Shown here piece after piece: positions 21,141-32,597 of a stretch of DNA of 64,000 nt. The DNA is from Primula veris (lineage: Eukaryota > Streptophyta > Magnoliopsida > Ericales > Primulaceae), in the NCBI GenBank assembly GCA_963682055.1, contig OY821751.1, positions 6,014,001 through 6,078,000 on the forward strand, given 5' to 3'. Both the position numbers and the translations under genes were made by a program. The notes below the pieces were generated by a model. The model ran no database searches. It had not been told where the DNA came from and saw nothing but the letters and a program-made list of their open reading frames with translations. Every line of letters starts with the position of its first letter. Within the stretch, counting starts at the first letter, position 1.

Positions 21141-24076
21141 TTAGCATAAGGGCAATCGATTAGTTACCATATAATTTTGAGTGTGAGGGGTATAGCCGTT
21201 GGAGTAATATTGCTGATACTGACTTTGGCTCACGGACGAACCATCATGGGACATCTGTTCGGATACATCATCATCAGATTCATTAGGCTGGTACTCGAGG
21301 TTAACCCCAAACAACCTGAATGTTCTTGAACTCCCATTACTAGGCGTCGTTTGGCTAGTCGACACTGCACCTGTCGTTTTGCGACCACGTGTCGCGTTAG
21401 GAAACACTTAAAGTTGTAATTATTTTAATTATTCACTAAAAAAAGTTAAATTGTATCCAAACATAGACTTACAACAAATGCAACTCAAATTGTAGAATAA
21501 TGCCATTTCCAGCTACCCATTTGGTAACTAAACTCCAAAACTTAGTGTTGATAAATATGACAAAAATGCTATCTAAATCTTATCACAGCTGACAAAATCA
21601 GTTTGAGCTGCAGACCGGAAAATATGCATCTGGAGTTTTCACTTTCAAATTATTTATCAATTTATACGCACAAACATCCACTACTTGTCCGACAATTTCA
21701 AAAAAATTAATAAAAAAAATCCATTTTCCACTTCTTATTTCATTAAGTATCAATGAAATTCCAAAAGAAATGTCTAGAAAAATCTCGTGAGAAGATATTT
21801 TTCTATCTACACATTTACACAGAGTTCGTAATTTTGACGCTAGAATTTTCATAATTTTACACTGAGTACGATATATAAGTCAATATTAAATATAATTTAT
21901 CTACAAGTTACATATATGATGTTTTATAGGAAAATGTATAAAGAACAGTGCATACATGATACGCATTCAAAATGAAATGTGAAGTATTTATTTCTAAAAT
22001 TCTGTGTCTATATAGCTAGGTGTGTAATGGAACATATTATTTATTAAGATGAAGAGGTGAAAGCTCAACAATTTTAAAAATTACCATGACAAAAACATGT
22101 ATAAATAGGTATATTTTTTGTGACGAGCTTAATAGCTACTAGAATTGTGATGGGTTTGTGACATGACTGTCAATTTATGACAGTTTTCTGATAAATTTTA
22201 ACTCTCACAAAATCAATATTATTTTATATTGTACAACTATCACGTGAAAATTAGGTCAAATTATATGATCCTAAATTAAACTACTATTTGTTTAAGTAAG
22301 ATGGTTGATCAAGTGGAACTTATCTCCCTAAAGAGACAGTTCACTATACTTTTTACAATTTTTGTTTTGTTAGTAAACTTTAAGGATAGCCAAATTATAG
22401 TAACAGTTTAGCAACAATTAACAACATAAGTAATTTTAGCGATACTCAATTTACAAGTTTCCAAATTTTGTTTGTTCATACACGAATATTTTTTCATTAT
22501 TAAAAAATTAATATTTGTTTTCATACATTAAATTTGTTAAGGTTGAGCAAGACAAAGGGGGGTGTCCTTACATGTTTGTGTTGTGTAAATATGTGTATAT
22601 GTAAATATATAATGTGACAGTGTGGGGTTGCAAACAAAAGGGGGGGATACCTGCATGAAGACAGTCAGGTTGGTATGGGGGTGTATTAGTGGGTGATGGA
22701 TAAGAACCATGCGTAGGATAATGGACCACTGGGGCCCACCCTCTCCCACCAGGACCCGACTCTGTCGCCATTTTCCGGCGACATCCGATGAACATCCGGT
22801 CGCCGCCAGACCTTAGCCGCCCGAAAACAACCACATCACCCGCGTCTAGACCCTTTTCCTTCACGTAACGACTCCATCCTTTCGTTAGCACGTAGCTCTG
22901 GCTACTGTTCCAGTACGAGTACCTAGAAGAAATGTATAATTTTGTAAAAAAAATATTAAGCTTGGAACAACTGCATTCGAGTTCATCCACTACACGAAAA
23001 TATCAGGATAGCGGACACGTTTTCGGAAATCTTTTGAAATTTATACTATGATTTAGCGAAACTATATTTACAAGAAAGTACTTTTTAGCCTATAGTAATG
23101 AACTAGTACTTTAGTAGTTACAGTAGAAAAATGAATTACTGTATCTAGTTAGCTTAGAACACTACATGTGAGGGTTCAACTCGTTGTACCTTTTCAATAA
23201 AATTACTCAAGTAACTAAGATTCCAAAAGTTGATCATAATTAATGTGTCTGATTATATTTTCTTTCTCTTTGACTGTACCTATTTACACCTACTATTAGA
23301 AAAGGTAAGCATGTAATTAATATCAATCAGATTTTATGCTACATAAAATAAGCGAGGAAAGGTTGTAAGCGTTTTAAAGATTGAAGTAATAAATTTTTGT
23401 TACTAAAAAATACTTAAAATTACAATAATTTATACGATTAAGTGGAAATTAATTACTACCACTCGAAGGACAATTCAATATAGTGCTAAACTTGAATATA
23501 AGTATTCTTACAAAAAGGATAAGTTTTGGAGTGCAAATCTCTCCCTTTCACTAAAATTAAGCATAAATATCGTTTGTTCATAAAAGTAAAACTTGCAAAC
23601 CTAAACTTTTAAATACAATAGAACCAAAGCAAACCACACCAAAAAATCGCAATTAGAAAATTAACTATCTAAAACTATCGTAATTTAAACTAGAAGTTGC
23701 AAGGTTCGAGTCCGAGTCTTAATATGTGTGATATTCTTTGATTATTTATAATAAGATTTATACTAGTCAAATTTATTTCAATGTATCATGACCACAACCT
23801 GAATTGCCAACACTTGGCCGACTCGTCCTCGAAACTGAGTAGCAAGCCCGACTCAACTCCTGAGTTCGACATACCACCGAGCGGAAAGTATTTCTCAGCA
23901 TGTTGTTTCGGAATAACGAGACGGTTTAGCTTGCCCACATCTGATGGTGTTAGTGGCTTCTCAAACATGTGTTCTTTCTCTGTATTCTCATCCATGGTGT
24001 TGCTTTGGTGGTTGTTTTGAGCCCACCAAACAGGGTAGGAAATGTTTTCAGGGTGGTAAAGGTTGTTCATTGCCAT
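21141..24076 (-). CDS. NGATHA-like B3 transcription factor
   Basis: A complete three-exon gene: 23799-24076, 22651-22922 and 21141-21370, with introns of 876 and 1280 bp and consistent splice phases (AG|G inside Arg, G|GT inside Gly). The ATG at 24076 starts [14 protein letters not shown]; an upstream in-frame Met would add only a low-complexity leader. The 259-aa product has one B3 DNA-binding domain at residues about 38-143: [24 protein letters not shown], then [20 protein letters not shown] and MFIGCRR. A RLFGV repression motif sits at 202-206, followed by an acidic and Gln/Ser/Tyr-rich tail. One B3, no AP2 and a C-terminal RLFGV place it in the NGATHA-like (ABS2/NGAL) group, nuclear repressors of organ growth and margin development. 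Odd points are VVFGR where VLFHR is usual and FIGCRR where FIGWRR is usual. The 5' leader is GA/CT-rich. Confidence 0.88.
22115..22236. repeat. CACTA-type terminal fragment in intron 2 of the B3 gene
   Basis: Shares GTGACGAGCTTAATAGC, GTGATGG.TTTGTGACA and ACTCTCAC.AAATCAA with the segment at 61928-62081, which ends in TAGTG. It is a degraded copy of the same terminal region. Confidence 0.55.
22986..23040. repeat. CACTA-like terminus in intron 1 of the B3 gene
   Basis: CACTACACGAAAATATCAGG followed by ATAGCGGACACG resembles the outer end of En/Spm (CACTA) elements. The opposite TAGTG end and a 3-bp target duplication were not found. Confidence 0.35.
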
Positions 24077-24245
24077 TTCTAGAGCAAGAATATATATATA
24101 TATTGAAATATATAATAGAGAGATAAATATTATGTAGAGAGAGTAGGTTAGGTGTGGTGAAATATTTGATGTAGCTGCTCCCAATTATAGAGAGAGCAAC
24201 AAGAAAGAAATAAAGAGAGATTTGCAAGTACTATAGCTACTTTAA
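24077..24245 (-). promoter_or_regulatory. Leader and proximal promoter of the B3 gene
   Basis: On the minus strand the 170 bases before the ATG are CT-rich, with CTCTCTCTATAATTGG and CTCTCTACATAATATT. These are typical of a plant core promoter with a pyrimidine-patch leader. TATAATT at about 24185 is a possible TATA box. Confidence 0.4.
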
Positions 24246-24509
24246 GGTTTTGCGTGATGAAAAATAAAGCCAACCCTTTAATGTACTACAACTACTCTTC
24301 AAGTGTCGGAATTTCTAGTATTTTATATTAGACACGGTCACTCTATTTAGATTTTGGACCAATTGTATTGAGTCCTAATCGAACAACATCGGAATTCAGG
24401 ACATCCTTATCATACTTATTTTAGTTTTTTACACGTTTTAATAATATAAATGTAAATTAAACTAAAAGTAAGTAAACTTATTCACGAAGTTCGTAGTGTA
24501 AAAAATATT

Positions 24510-24747
24510 AATTCATCCGTTCTCATTTAATTATCCACTACGAAACTACGTGCAATTTTGATCGGATTATAACTTGTATAAAAATTATCGAAATGAATTT
24601 TTTTTAAATCTAATCATAAAATTTAATATTTAAACTATATGATAAACTTTTAAAAATTTTCATTCCGACAATTTTGATACAAGTTCTTGGCCGGTCAAAA
24701 CTGCACGTAGTTTCGTAGTGTACAATTAAATAGGAATAAAGGGAGTA
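24510..24747. mobile_element. Stowaway-like MITE, long hairpin
   Basis: Two inverted arms share ACTACGAAACTACGTGCAATTT / its inverse, AACTTGTATAAAAATT and an internal TTTTAAATCTAATCATAAA. The ends are degraded relative to CTCCCTCCGTTCC (right end GGAATAAAGGGAGTA). Same family as the copies at 27.3 and 62.9 kb. Confidence 0.75.
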
Positions 24748-24842
24748 AGTTATGCCAAAGAGGACAAAATAATGCTTCTAGTGAGTTTCGAATCCCTACC
24801 AAAATCATGAATTGAAGAATCTAAGATTAGGCTTCTATCCAC

Positions 24843-25305
24843 CAGGGCCGGCCCTAAACTCAGCCAAAACAGGTCACGAGCTTAGGTGTCGTCGGCCGGA
24901 TATGCGTCGAATTTTTTATGTTTAAAAAAATAATCCTGCATATATGCAGTTTTTTTATGTAATATACATTTCCGTGTAATATACTCATGGCGTAGCGGAA
25001 AGCTCTCATGCTCTCTACACATAGGTCCCCGGTTCGAATCTATGCATCCTTATTTGTTTTATTTTACCTATTTTAAGCTTAAAATTAAAAAAATATAGTT
25101 GTCATTGAGGTATATCGAACCTCACACATCTCGATTCTATCACTGGGAGAGCTATACCAACAGAGCCAATGTAGTACTTATGCCATTATTGTTGGTGTTT
25201 ATTAACCTAACTCGTTTTTGACAATTACATTTTCATTTTAAAAAGACTTATTGAGTTGATTTTTTTTTACCGCGCTTAGATGCACAAATCATAGGGCCGC
25301 CCCTG
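24843..25305. mobile_element. hAT-type non-autonomous element with 8-bp target duplication and tRNA-like modules
   Basis: The ends are CAGGGCCGGCCCTA on the left and TAGGGCCGCCCCTG on the right, flanked by an exact CTATCCAC duplication (24835-24842 and 25306-25313). The body has no transposase but two divergent tRNA-like modules. On plus: TGGCGTAGCGGAA at about 24988 and GGTTCGAATC at 25031-25040. On minus: TGGCTCTGTTGGTATAGC at 25151-25168 and AGGTTCGATA at 25113-25122. The spacing of both pairs fits A and B boxes of RNA polymerase III promoters. Related ends occur at 14.6 kb. Confidence 0.88.
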
Positions 25306-25649
25306 CTATCCACCAGGCTAAGATTAGCTCAGTCAATGGTGTAAACGTTGCTTCACAACCACCTCAAACGGGTGACCATTTTTATCCAGTCAATTTGTTG
25401 GACTGTAAATTATTCAATCACCTTAACCACCGTTAAATTGTAAAATGGATGGTTAGATGATCTGTTTTCAATGAAAAATTTATTTTTTTCTATTTCTATT
25501 ATATATGACAAATTATGATTTGATAAATTAAAATCTAATTTTATAACACAATAACAACTCAAATAAAAATATACAGTGGAACTTTAGTTGAGCTTACCAT
25601 ATACTTAAATATTATTTAAAGTAATAAAAAAAAACTATATTTTTTAATA

Positions 25650-26253
25650 TATTTTAAGGTGACTGAATTTGGTCCAGTCCAACAACTTGAATAGACAAAA
25701 CAAAAACCTTCGTCACACTCCTCAGCTGAGCCCTTGGTTCGTAGGCCAGTTTGGTCATGTTGGTTGCTCCTCCCTCTTTTGGATATCAACCTCATATTTG
25801 TCGTATTGGAAAGTTCCCCTTAGGATGTCTTCCCTAATCCACTACTCACACGAGCGCGGAACTAACCCTAAAATCAACATCGCCCTCGACATCACACGGA
25901 TCATCCATATTCTCTTTTCTTCCAGGGTAAACTCTGGCCATGCTCGTACCCCATCCGTCAGCCCAATACCCGCCCTACATACTACCCTTGCCTCTATTGC
26001 CGCCATCCTGGATGTCGTGCGTCTGGGAATCGACGGTCTATCTCTTTGGCTTTCTCAACTTTCAGTGATCTTTTTTGCGCGTCCCTCGATCAGTATTTTG
26101 ATTTGATATCCAATTACTCAAGATTCAAAATTTTGGATTGGTTCAACGTCTCAATCGAAGAACGAGTCGTCTCGTCTAAACCCGTCATAGAATTAGAAAC
26201 ATTTTTGTTACGACGTGCCATAATCAAAGATTTTTCATAGCTAGAAATAAATT
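25650..26253 (-). pseudogene. Decayed internal region of an LTR retrotransposon
   Basis: On the minus strand, just inside the primer site, a short frame starts MARRNKNVSNSMTGLDE at 26221 and stops at 26114, in the place of a gag start. The rest has stops in all minus frames. The plus-strand frame across it (25669-26106) looks like a shadow. The left limit of the element and its other LTR are not visible, so it is truncated or scrambled. Confidence 0.45.
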
Positions 26254-26265
26254 TCTCTGATACCA
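26254..26265 (-). other. Primer-binding site, tRNA-Met type
   Basis: Minus strand TGGTATCAGAGA, one base inside the LTR end at 26267. Confidence 0.7.
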
Positions 26266-26266
26266 G

Positions 26267-27051
26267 TGATGGAGGAATTCTTTTCAAGTCAGAAAAATAA
26301 ACAAGAGTGAGTGTAGAGTTCGAGAGAAATATCAACATAATTTTTACTATATAGAAATAGTAATATTTGTTTAAGGCAAAAACCCCTCAAGACTTAAAAA
26401 GAGTCCAATATAAAGTAATTAAAAAGAAAATAATGAATTCAATATGAAAAATAAAATAACAATTAAGGGAATACTAAAATAATAAATGACTAGGCCTTTT
26501 GGTCGAAGAGCCTAGTCGGCTGATTGGGTTCACACGGCTAAGGGATGTCGTTGACTCCTCTATCAGATATCTACTTGATGGTCACCTGATCGAGTTACAC
26601 TCTAATAGATACAAAAGTGTTCTAGCGCTCCCACCAGATCATGTAAGATGTCTCGATGATACTCTACAACCTTGGTTATAAGGTCGTTTCCAAGGGCTAT
26701 TTAGTGATGATGAGAGTTATTTTAGTTATTAATTATTGTTCTTTTTTTCGTTATTCAATTTAGTTAGTTAATCAGTTAATTATTTGCTTAAGTTATTATT
26801 TAATGTCCCACATCGACTAGGAGACTAACAAATGAGCTTTTATCAATATGTCTATTTAAATAGAATTCGGTATCATTATTTATTATCAATTAAATATTAA
26901 GTGGTTTGTTCGATAACATTCTTTATCTAGTCCAAGTCTTCTATATACATTTCTTAGTTAATGCGACGTTCTCGGAAATGGCATAACGACCCATCAACAC
27001 ATGCGTGTCTCTCCACGAATATACAGGTTGGACCTTTCGGCCCCTCCATCA
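26267..27051 (-). mobile_element. LTR of a minus-strand retrotransposon
   Basis: The 785-bp segment is bounded by TGATGGAGG (26267) and CCTCCATCA (ends 27051), a nine-base inverted terminal pair with TG..CA ends. The primer site abuts its inner edge. It contains TCCCACATCGACTAGGAG, a motif seen in many plant LTRs. The second LTR is not in the window, so the 5-bp target duplication could not be tested. Confidence 0.72.
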
Positions 27052-27266
27052 CTTAGATGTTTCAGATATCAAAAGTTCAAATATGAAATTAGTGATTAGC
27101 CATATGTGTTGTACATTTTACGTGAGCAACTCAGCGTCACACTTCATGTGAGAACCAAAAGTGCAATTTGGACTTATTATAAACAATATTTGGAGGTAAG
27201 CGATTCTAAATGAAAAATACATGCCGATTGTAAGTAACTTTTTCCTGTATATTTTATAAATTTCTA

Positions 27267-27510
27267 CTCTCTCCGTTCCCTAATTTCCTAATTAACTGTC
27301 ATCTACGAAATTATTTTCAATTTTGACCGGTTTATAACTTGTATCAAAATTGTCGAAATAATTTTTTTTCAAACTAAATCATATAATTTAATATTTGAAC
27401 TATATGATTAACTTTTAAAAAAAATTATTCCGTCAATTTTTATACAAGTTATTGACCGATTAAAATTATACATGATTTCATAATAGATAATTAATTAGAA
27501 AGGGTGGGAA
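27267..27510. mobile_element. Stowaway-like MITE flanked by TA
   Basis: Begins CTCTCTCCGTTCCC after TA (27265-27266) and ends GGGTGGGAA before TA (27511-27512). The inverted arms share TTTGACCGGTTTATAACTTG / its diverged inverse. Tc1/Mariner-type non-autonomous element. Confidence 0.75.
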
Positions 27511-27796
27511 TAGTTCGGCTTTAGTTTGTCAATATTTTGAGTTAGACAGATTCTAAAGGTAGTAAATTATAGCATGTACTAAGAGGAAAAAAGAACAACC
27601 CATGTTACCACGTTATCAAGTGAAGACCCACTCTTGAAAGATTTTTTACATCTTCGAAATTCAGTCTTACTTAAGTTGAAAGTTATGGGTTAGGGGAGTG
27701 TACTTGCAAATTAGCAACAAAGGAAAACACTACTGATAAAAAAGAAGATATGATTACAAAAAAAATAAAAAATATGTAGTCTACTCTTGCGGGAGT

Positions 27797-28230
27797 TCAC
27801 TTACGGTCCTTACGAACTTCCGATCGGTGACATTCTTCATCCTTGTGTGTTACTATAAATATCGAAAGAAACCAAGCTATTAACTTATTATTGAGTTTAT
27901 AAGAAAGCAAATTCCAATTAAGTATGAGGAAAGTGTCACAATGCATTAGAAATAGTTGTTTGATTAAGAGAATAGGTATGCATGGCTTCATCGATATTTG
28001 AGTGATGGTTGGATATCTTATAGAATCGACGAAAGAGTGTACCTATTAATGGTTGCCCTGGGAAGAGTAGACATAAGAGGTGCTCGTTGATCATTCTCTC
28101 ATGGCAACTACGAAGAGGAGATCTTATAGAATCGACGAAAGAGTGTATTAACTTCCTTACCAACAGTTTTAAAAAGATATCAATCGATTTTCGGGCAACC
28201 AAAGAAGATGATGGTTTACTTCTTCAAGCT
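27797..28230 (-). other. Gene-free stretch with a weak LINE-like remnant
   Basis: A minus-strand frame has SPLRSCHERMINEHLLCLLF, loosely like the Cys/His tail of plant LINE reverse transcriptases. TCTTATAGAATCGACGAAAG occurs twice (about 28017 and 28120). The match is too poor for a firm call. Confidence 0.25.
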
Positions 28231-28522
28231 CATTTAGTCTTTTAAAAAAGATCCAAATCAAGTTTTCCCCTAACAGGTTTACTAACCTGGAAGCCTCAGC
28301 TCCATATATTTCTGAAAAAAAAGAAGCTAACAAAAAACTGAATCACAATTATTTATTCATACATTGGCAATGGAAATGCACGTTATAAATTCACGGGCTA
28401 AGTAATTCCTTTTCGGTAATTGAAGATATATAATAAACAGTAACAGTCTGTATGTTTTGATTTATATAATCAGCCTAATGTACTGTGGGAAGGTTTTACA
28501 ATTACCTTTTATGAGCAAATTT

Positions 28523-28975
28523 GGAAAAAAATTGCTAAAATGTTACCCAATATATCAACTTTAACGATATGATACACAATCTAACACTTTTTTTTTTTAA
28601 TTCGTTACCCAACCTATACGTTTCGCTCTAACTTGGTACTCAACCTAACATTTTTTCTAATTTGTTACCCAACCTATACGTATTCAGTCCAATTAAGTGA
28701 CTCAATCTGTCTTCGATCATCGGTTTCTAACGCATACCAAGTCTCTTTTACTATTGACTAACCTATGTGAAATCTTCAATTGTTGTATTAAATAATTTAA
28801 ATTGAAACCGCTACTTAATATGCTTGAGTTAATTACGTTAAAATAATCGGACGTGAGTTGAGTCACTTAATTAGAGCGAAAATGTATAGGTTGGATACCA
28901 AATTAGAAAGTGTGTTAGGTTGGTTACCAAATCAATAAAATCTAATAGATTGGGTACCATTTTAGAATTTTCCCT
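28523..28975. mobile_element. Mutator-like MITE with long inverted arms
   Basis: The left arm has TTGCTAAAATGTTACCCAAT and the right arm ATTGGGTACCATTTTAGAAT, its inverse with few changes. Inner segments (AACCTATACGTTTCGCTCTAA / TTAGAGCGAAAATGTATAGG) also pair. The flanking 9-mers match at about six positions, as expected for an old Mutator-type 9-bp duplication. No transposase. Confidence 0.6.
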
Positions 28976-30328
28976 CCAAGTTTGTATCACCTAACTATAT
29001 GATCTCAAGTCAGTTTTGGTACTTTCTTATTTCATATATTTATTATTTATCAAGATCTACACATTATTTAAACAAGCGTTTTAAGAGTAAAAAAAAATTT
29101 AAGTAAAAAATCAATACTTACACGAAACAATTATCATGTAATTAAAGAGCTTAATCTATGTTTTACATCAAAGTTAAAAATCTATAGATCTCAAAAGGTT
29201 CATGGTTGAAATAAACATTCATAAAAAAAGCACCATCTACATAAGAACATTACGCCATCTCAAATTTAAAGTTAGGCTCAATGTAAATATTGTCAGACTT
29301 TTATGTTCAATAACAAAACAAAAAATAAAAGTACAAACGATGACGTAGAAAACACCCATATTAGCTTGACCTTATTTTGCATTCACCCTCTTTTATTATA
29401 AATATTGTTTTATATATGTCTACTATTTGACACCAAAGTCTCCTGGATTATGAAATAGAATTACTATCAACTATTTTCTCGGATCCTGAAACTATTCACG
29501 AGGTTAGTTTTTGTTTCCTTACTAATTTTCTCTTACAAGAGCGGAGAAGTTAAGTGCAGATTATCAGGGCAACGGTATCCCTATACTTTAGAAAATTATG
29601 AGTTTTTCAATTTTTAACTATGTATTTTTACTAAAAAACGATGATTTGATAACTCTCAATTTTTTATTTATTTCACTTCACTTAATAATTGATTTAAATT
29701 TTCACAACCCCATACTCAATTCCTTGCTTGGCCCCTTTACAAGACTATAAATTATTCTTCTCTTTTAATTAGTAGTTCCAGTCAATGACTATGATCTCAT
29801 ACGCATGTTATGCACCATGAGGGAACAAGAGATTGGTCCTAGGGAATATAAAAGAGCTAAAATATAAACCCTTTTATTTCCCAAAAATAGAGAATTGGAT
29901 GAGATAAGATATTTTTGATAGTTGTTTCATAAAGAAAGTAGAATCCTTATTTTTTAAACTTATTTGCATGCGTGTTTAAATTCTGTCCCCTCACTCCAAT
30001 CTCTCACTTTGTTGACAAATATTAAAACCAAGTTTGTATACGTATCTAACATTTATAACACTCATTTGGAGGGTCTCTATCTACTCATGATTAATTATCT
30101 ATTGCATGGGTATATAATATACGTGTGTTATGAGATTCAGACATAGGCCACCTCAATTTCCAGGTAGATTCTCACACCCTTTTCTGCCCTCCAAAAATTG
30201 AACTAATTTTTATTTGGTGACACAATTATGCAGTATTTATTTACCCATGTACATATGCATCACTGTAAGAAAATTTTTGGACATTGGTAGATGGTCGTTT
30301 GCTATTGTGACACTAAAATGTTTAGGAC
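28976..30328. other. Gene-free AT-rich stretch
   Basis: No convincing frame, repeat family or RNA was recognised between the MITE and the left LTR of the large element. Confidence 0.5.
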
Positions 30329-30900
30329 TGATAGAACATAAAAATTGGACCCGAATATTCTATTTGGGTAATAATCAGCTCACTCTATAAATGGGTATTC
30401 AACGCTTAAATGAGTCATCTTATGCCTTTTATAGGAAAATAAGTTATTACTATCAAAAGCCCAAGCCCACTCAACTGGGGACCCATGTCTGAAAAACCCC
30501 CTGGGATGAAGACATTTGTCAACATCCTAGAAGGCATAGTTGCCTATAAATAGCCAACTACCCCTCCTAGAAATGGACCAGAAAATCTATCCAAAAAATA
30601 TAGAGAGAAGTTGAGAAAAAAGATAAACTAGTCAAAGCATATCACGTCGAGAAATAGACCGAGCAGAGATAAAGCCGAGCACCGAATAAAAGGGGAGAAA
30701 GCCCAAGAAGAGAGATCAAATAGTCAAATCGAGCACAATTGTAAAATAGAGATACTAATCCGAGCAAGTGTAATATTCCGAATAAGGATAATAATCCGAG
30801 CAATAATAAAGATCAGGAAATGTCCATTATTTACAGTTGATTTACTATTATATTATTGTTGAAAAGCCTAACGCGACCGACCAAAGTTATGGCTTTATCA
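30329..30900 (+). repeat. 5' LTR of the Tat/Retand-like element
   Basis: Starts TGATAGAACATAAA and ends GGCTTTATCA. It contains the element promoter (TATA at 30545-30552) and AATAAAAGG at about 30685. It pairs with 47719-48290. Confidence 0.92.
30545..30552 (+). promoter_or_regulatory. TATA box in the 5' LTR
   Basis: CCTATAAATAGCC; the same motif is kept at 47935-47942 in the 3' LTR. A weaker CTCTATAAATGGG lies about 160 bases upstream in both LTRs. The sense transcript of gag-pol should start about 30 bases downstream. Confidence 0.65.
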
Positions 30901-30902
30901 AA

Positions 30903-30920
30903 TGGCGCCGTCTCCGGGAA
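30903..30920 (+). other. Primer-binding site, tRNA-Asp type
   Basis: TGGCGCCGTCTCCGGGAA, two bases after the 5' LTR. It closely resembles the complement of the tRNA-Asp 3' end used by Tat and Athila elements. Confidence 0.8.
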
Positions 30921-30977
30921 TCATCTAGTTCCCAACTAGTTTAGAATTCGAATACCAACTCTGCCAGACGAGCGACA

Positions 30978-32519
30978 ATGGTGACCAATGTAGAGGAAAC
31001 CCATCCCGAGATAATAGAAACCAATAACCAAAACGCGCAAATTAGCCAACAAGACCTCGACGATCTACTCGCCATCCGTGACAGATATGAAGCTATCCAA
31101 TCCGGAAACCAACCAACAACCTCCTACGTCAACCAAGAACAACCGGTCGAACCACCCCAACATTTCATTGAAGGGATTGTCGACGAACACCCTTCGTCCT
31201 CGGAGGACGAACAAGACGTGCCCGTATTAAGGCGTGCACGAAGACGCTTACCCGGGTCCCAGGTAGGGCCGAGCTCAAGAATCCCTTTGCCTACAGCCTC
31301 GGTCAACTCCGGTGCTCGTTTACAAATGGACGAAGCTCATCAGTTTGGCATGCCCGAGGATCATGTACTCGGACAGTTGCCCCGACTACCAACTAATCCT
31401 CCGAGGATGATTACACCACCCACGGTGGAGGTACAACACGTTGTTCCGTTAGCCGATGAAAGGAACTACGCCCAGCTACAAGCTCAGCTGGCGGCATGCA
31501 TGACGGCCATGACAGCGGCCGGCATCGTATTGCCAGTTATCCAACCCGACAAAGACCCACGCCATGAAGTGGAAGATTCTGCCTACAGGGCCGCCCTGGA
31601 GGCAGCGGGTCGGCGACCCGATACAAGAGTGCCCCACCAAGGGGGCAATGTCCCAATAACTATCGTCCATCCGAACACTCATATGGAACGTGTCCACACA
31701 AACACGAAGGACGGTAGATATCCCGAATACAGGATCGGGGAAGGATATGGCCCACCACCACATCAGGGAGGATACCCTCCCCCCTACCAAGTCACGGATG
31801 ACGCGTTCCAACAGGCTTGGAACGTATGCCAAGAAACCCCATGTACCGAACAGATCACGCGGTACCGCAATCCTATGGGGTTCGTCATCCCCGAATTCAG
31901 GCTCTATGATGGAAAGAGTTGCCCTATCGACCATCTGAGGCACTACAAGACGAAGATGGAACTGTGGAATGATGACCATGCACTAATATGCAAATTTTTC
32001 AAAAACAACTTGGGTCAAGAGGCTTCGTCATGGTATCACAACTTACCACGGGGCTCCATTAGAGACTGGGCAGAACTGCTAAGAGCGTACTCCACCCGAT
32101 ACGCTGCTCATCGGAAAAAGAAGGTTAGCATCGAAACCCTTCTTAAAATGACGATGATGCCAAATGAAAGGCTCAACGATTACTGCATACGTTTTATCGA
32201 CGTAGCAAACCAGATTCCACGATATGCCAATAATATAGCCATCCAGAACTTTATCAACTCCATCCCTAATGGCTATTGGGCGAGAAGGAAGTTCATAGGC
32301 AAAAACTTCCCGACCACTGATTCCCTGCTAGCCTATTGTACCCACCACACCGATAAAAACGACGAACTGCGTTTCCTCAACCGAACTCTACCAAGAAGAG
32401 AGTCGGTCCGCGAGGCACAGGTGGGTCGCAAAAGAGTTAGGAATAACCAGGGAGAAGCATTCCAACCGACTAGAAAGGGCAAAGATCCCGAGGTCCATAG
32501 CAGGGTAGAGCGACCATGA
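30978..32519 (+). CDS. Gag protein of the Tat/Retand-like element
   Basis: A 513-codon frame from ATG to TGA. The first 290 residues are Pro/Gln-rich and poorly conserved. From about residue 300 comes the retrotransposon gag (capsid) domain: PEFRLYDGKSCPIDHL, KFFKNNLGQEASSWYHNLP, IRDWAELLRAYSTRYA and MPNERLNDYCIRF. A basic tail follows. Gag packages element RNA in cytoplasmic particles. The frame continues open past the TGA for 26 codons into the next Met and pol, so gag and pol share one frame separated by a single stop at 32517-32519. That stop could be a readthrough site or a mutation of a CGA codon. The rest of the gag is intact. Confidence 0.9.
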   Translation: MVTNVEETHPEIIETNNQNAQISQQDLDDLLAIRDRYEAIQSGNQPTTSYVNQEQPVEPPQHFIEGIVDEHPSSSEDEQDVPVLRRARRRLPGSQVGPSSRIPLPTASVNSGARLQMDEAHQFGMPEDHVLGQLPRLPTNPPRMITPPTVEVQHVVPLADERNYAQLQAQLAACMTAMTAAGIVLPVIQPDKDPRHEVEDSAYRAALEAAGRRPDTRVPHQGGNVPITIVHPNTHMERVHTNTKDGRYPEYRIGEGYGPPPHQGGYPPPYQVTDDAFQQAWNVCQETPCTEQITRYRNPMGFVIPEFRLYDGKSCPIDHLRHYKTKMELWNDDHALICKFFKNNLGQEASSWYHNLPRGSIRDWAELLRAYSTRYAAHRKKKVSIETLLKMTMMPNERLNDYCIRFIDVANQIPRYANNIAIQNFINSIPNGYWARRKFIGKNFPTTDSLLAYCTHHTDKNDELRFLNRTLPRRESVREAQVGRKRVRNNQGEAFQPTRKGKDPEVHSRVERP

Positions 32520-32597
32520 GCACTAGAGCCCAAACCGCTCCAGATCGCATACCCAACACCGACCAACGAACATAAACCGCTCCAGCTCACCTACCCG

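Noticed and set aside
24961..25170. Genuine tRNA genes
   Set aside because: A and B boxes are present, but no cloverleaf with paired acceptor stem and anticodon arm could be drawn, and the modules lie inside a hAT-type element.
25669..26106. 145-codon plus-strand frame
   Set aside because: It lies antisense to the decayed interior of a minus-strand LTR element and has no family feature.
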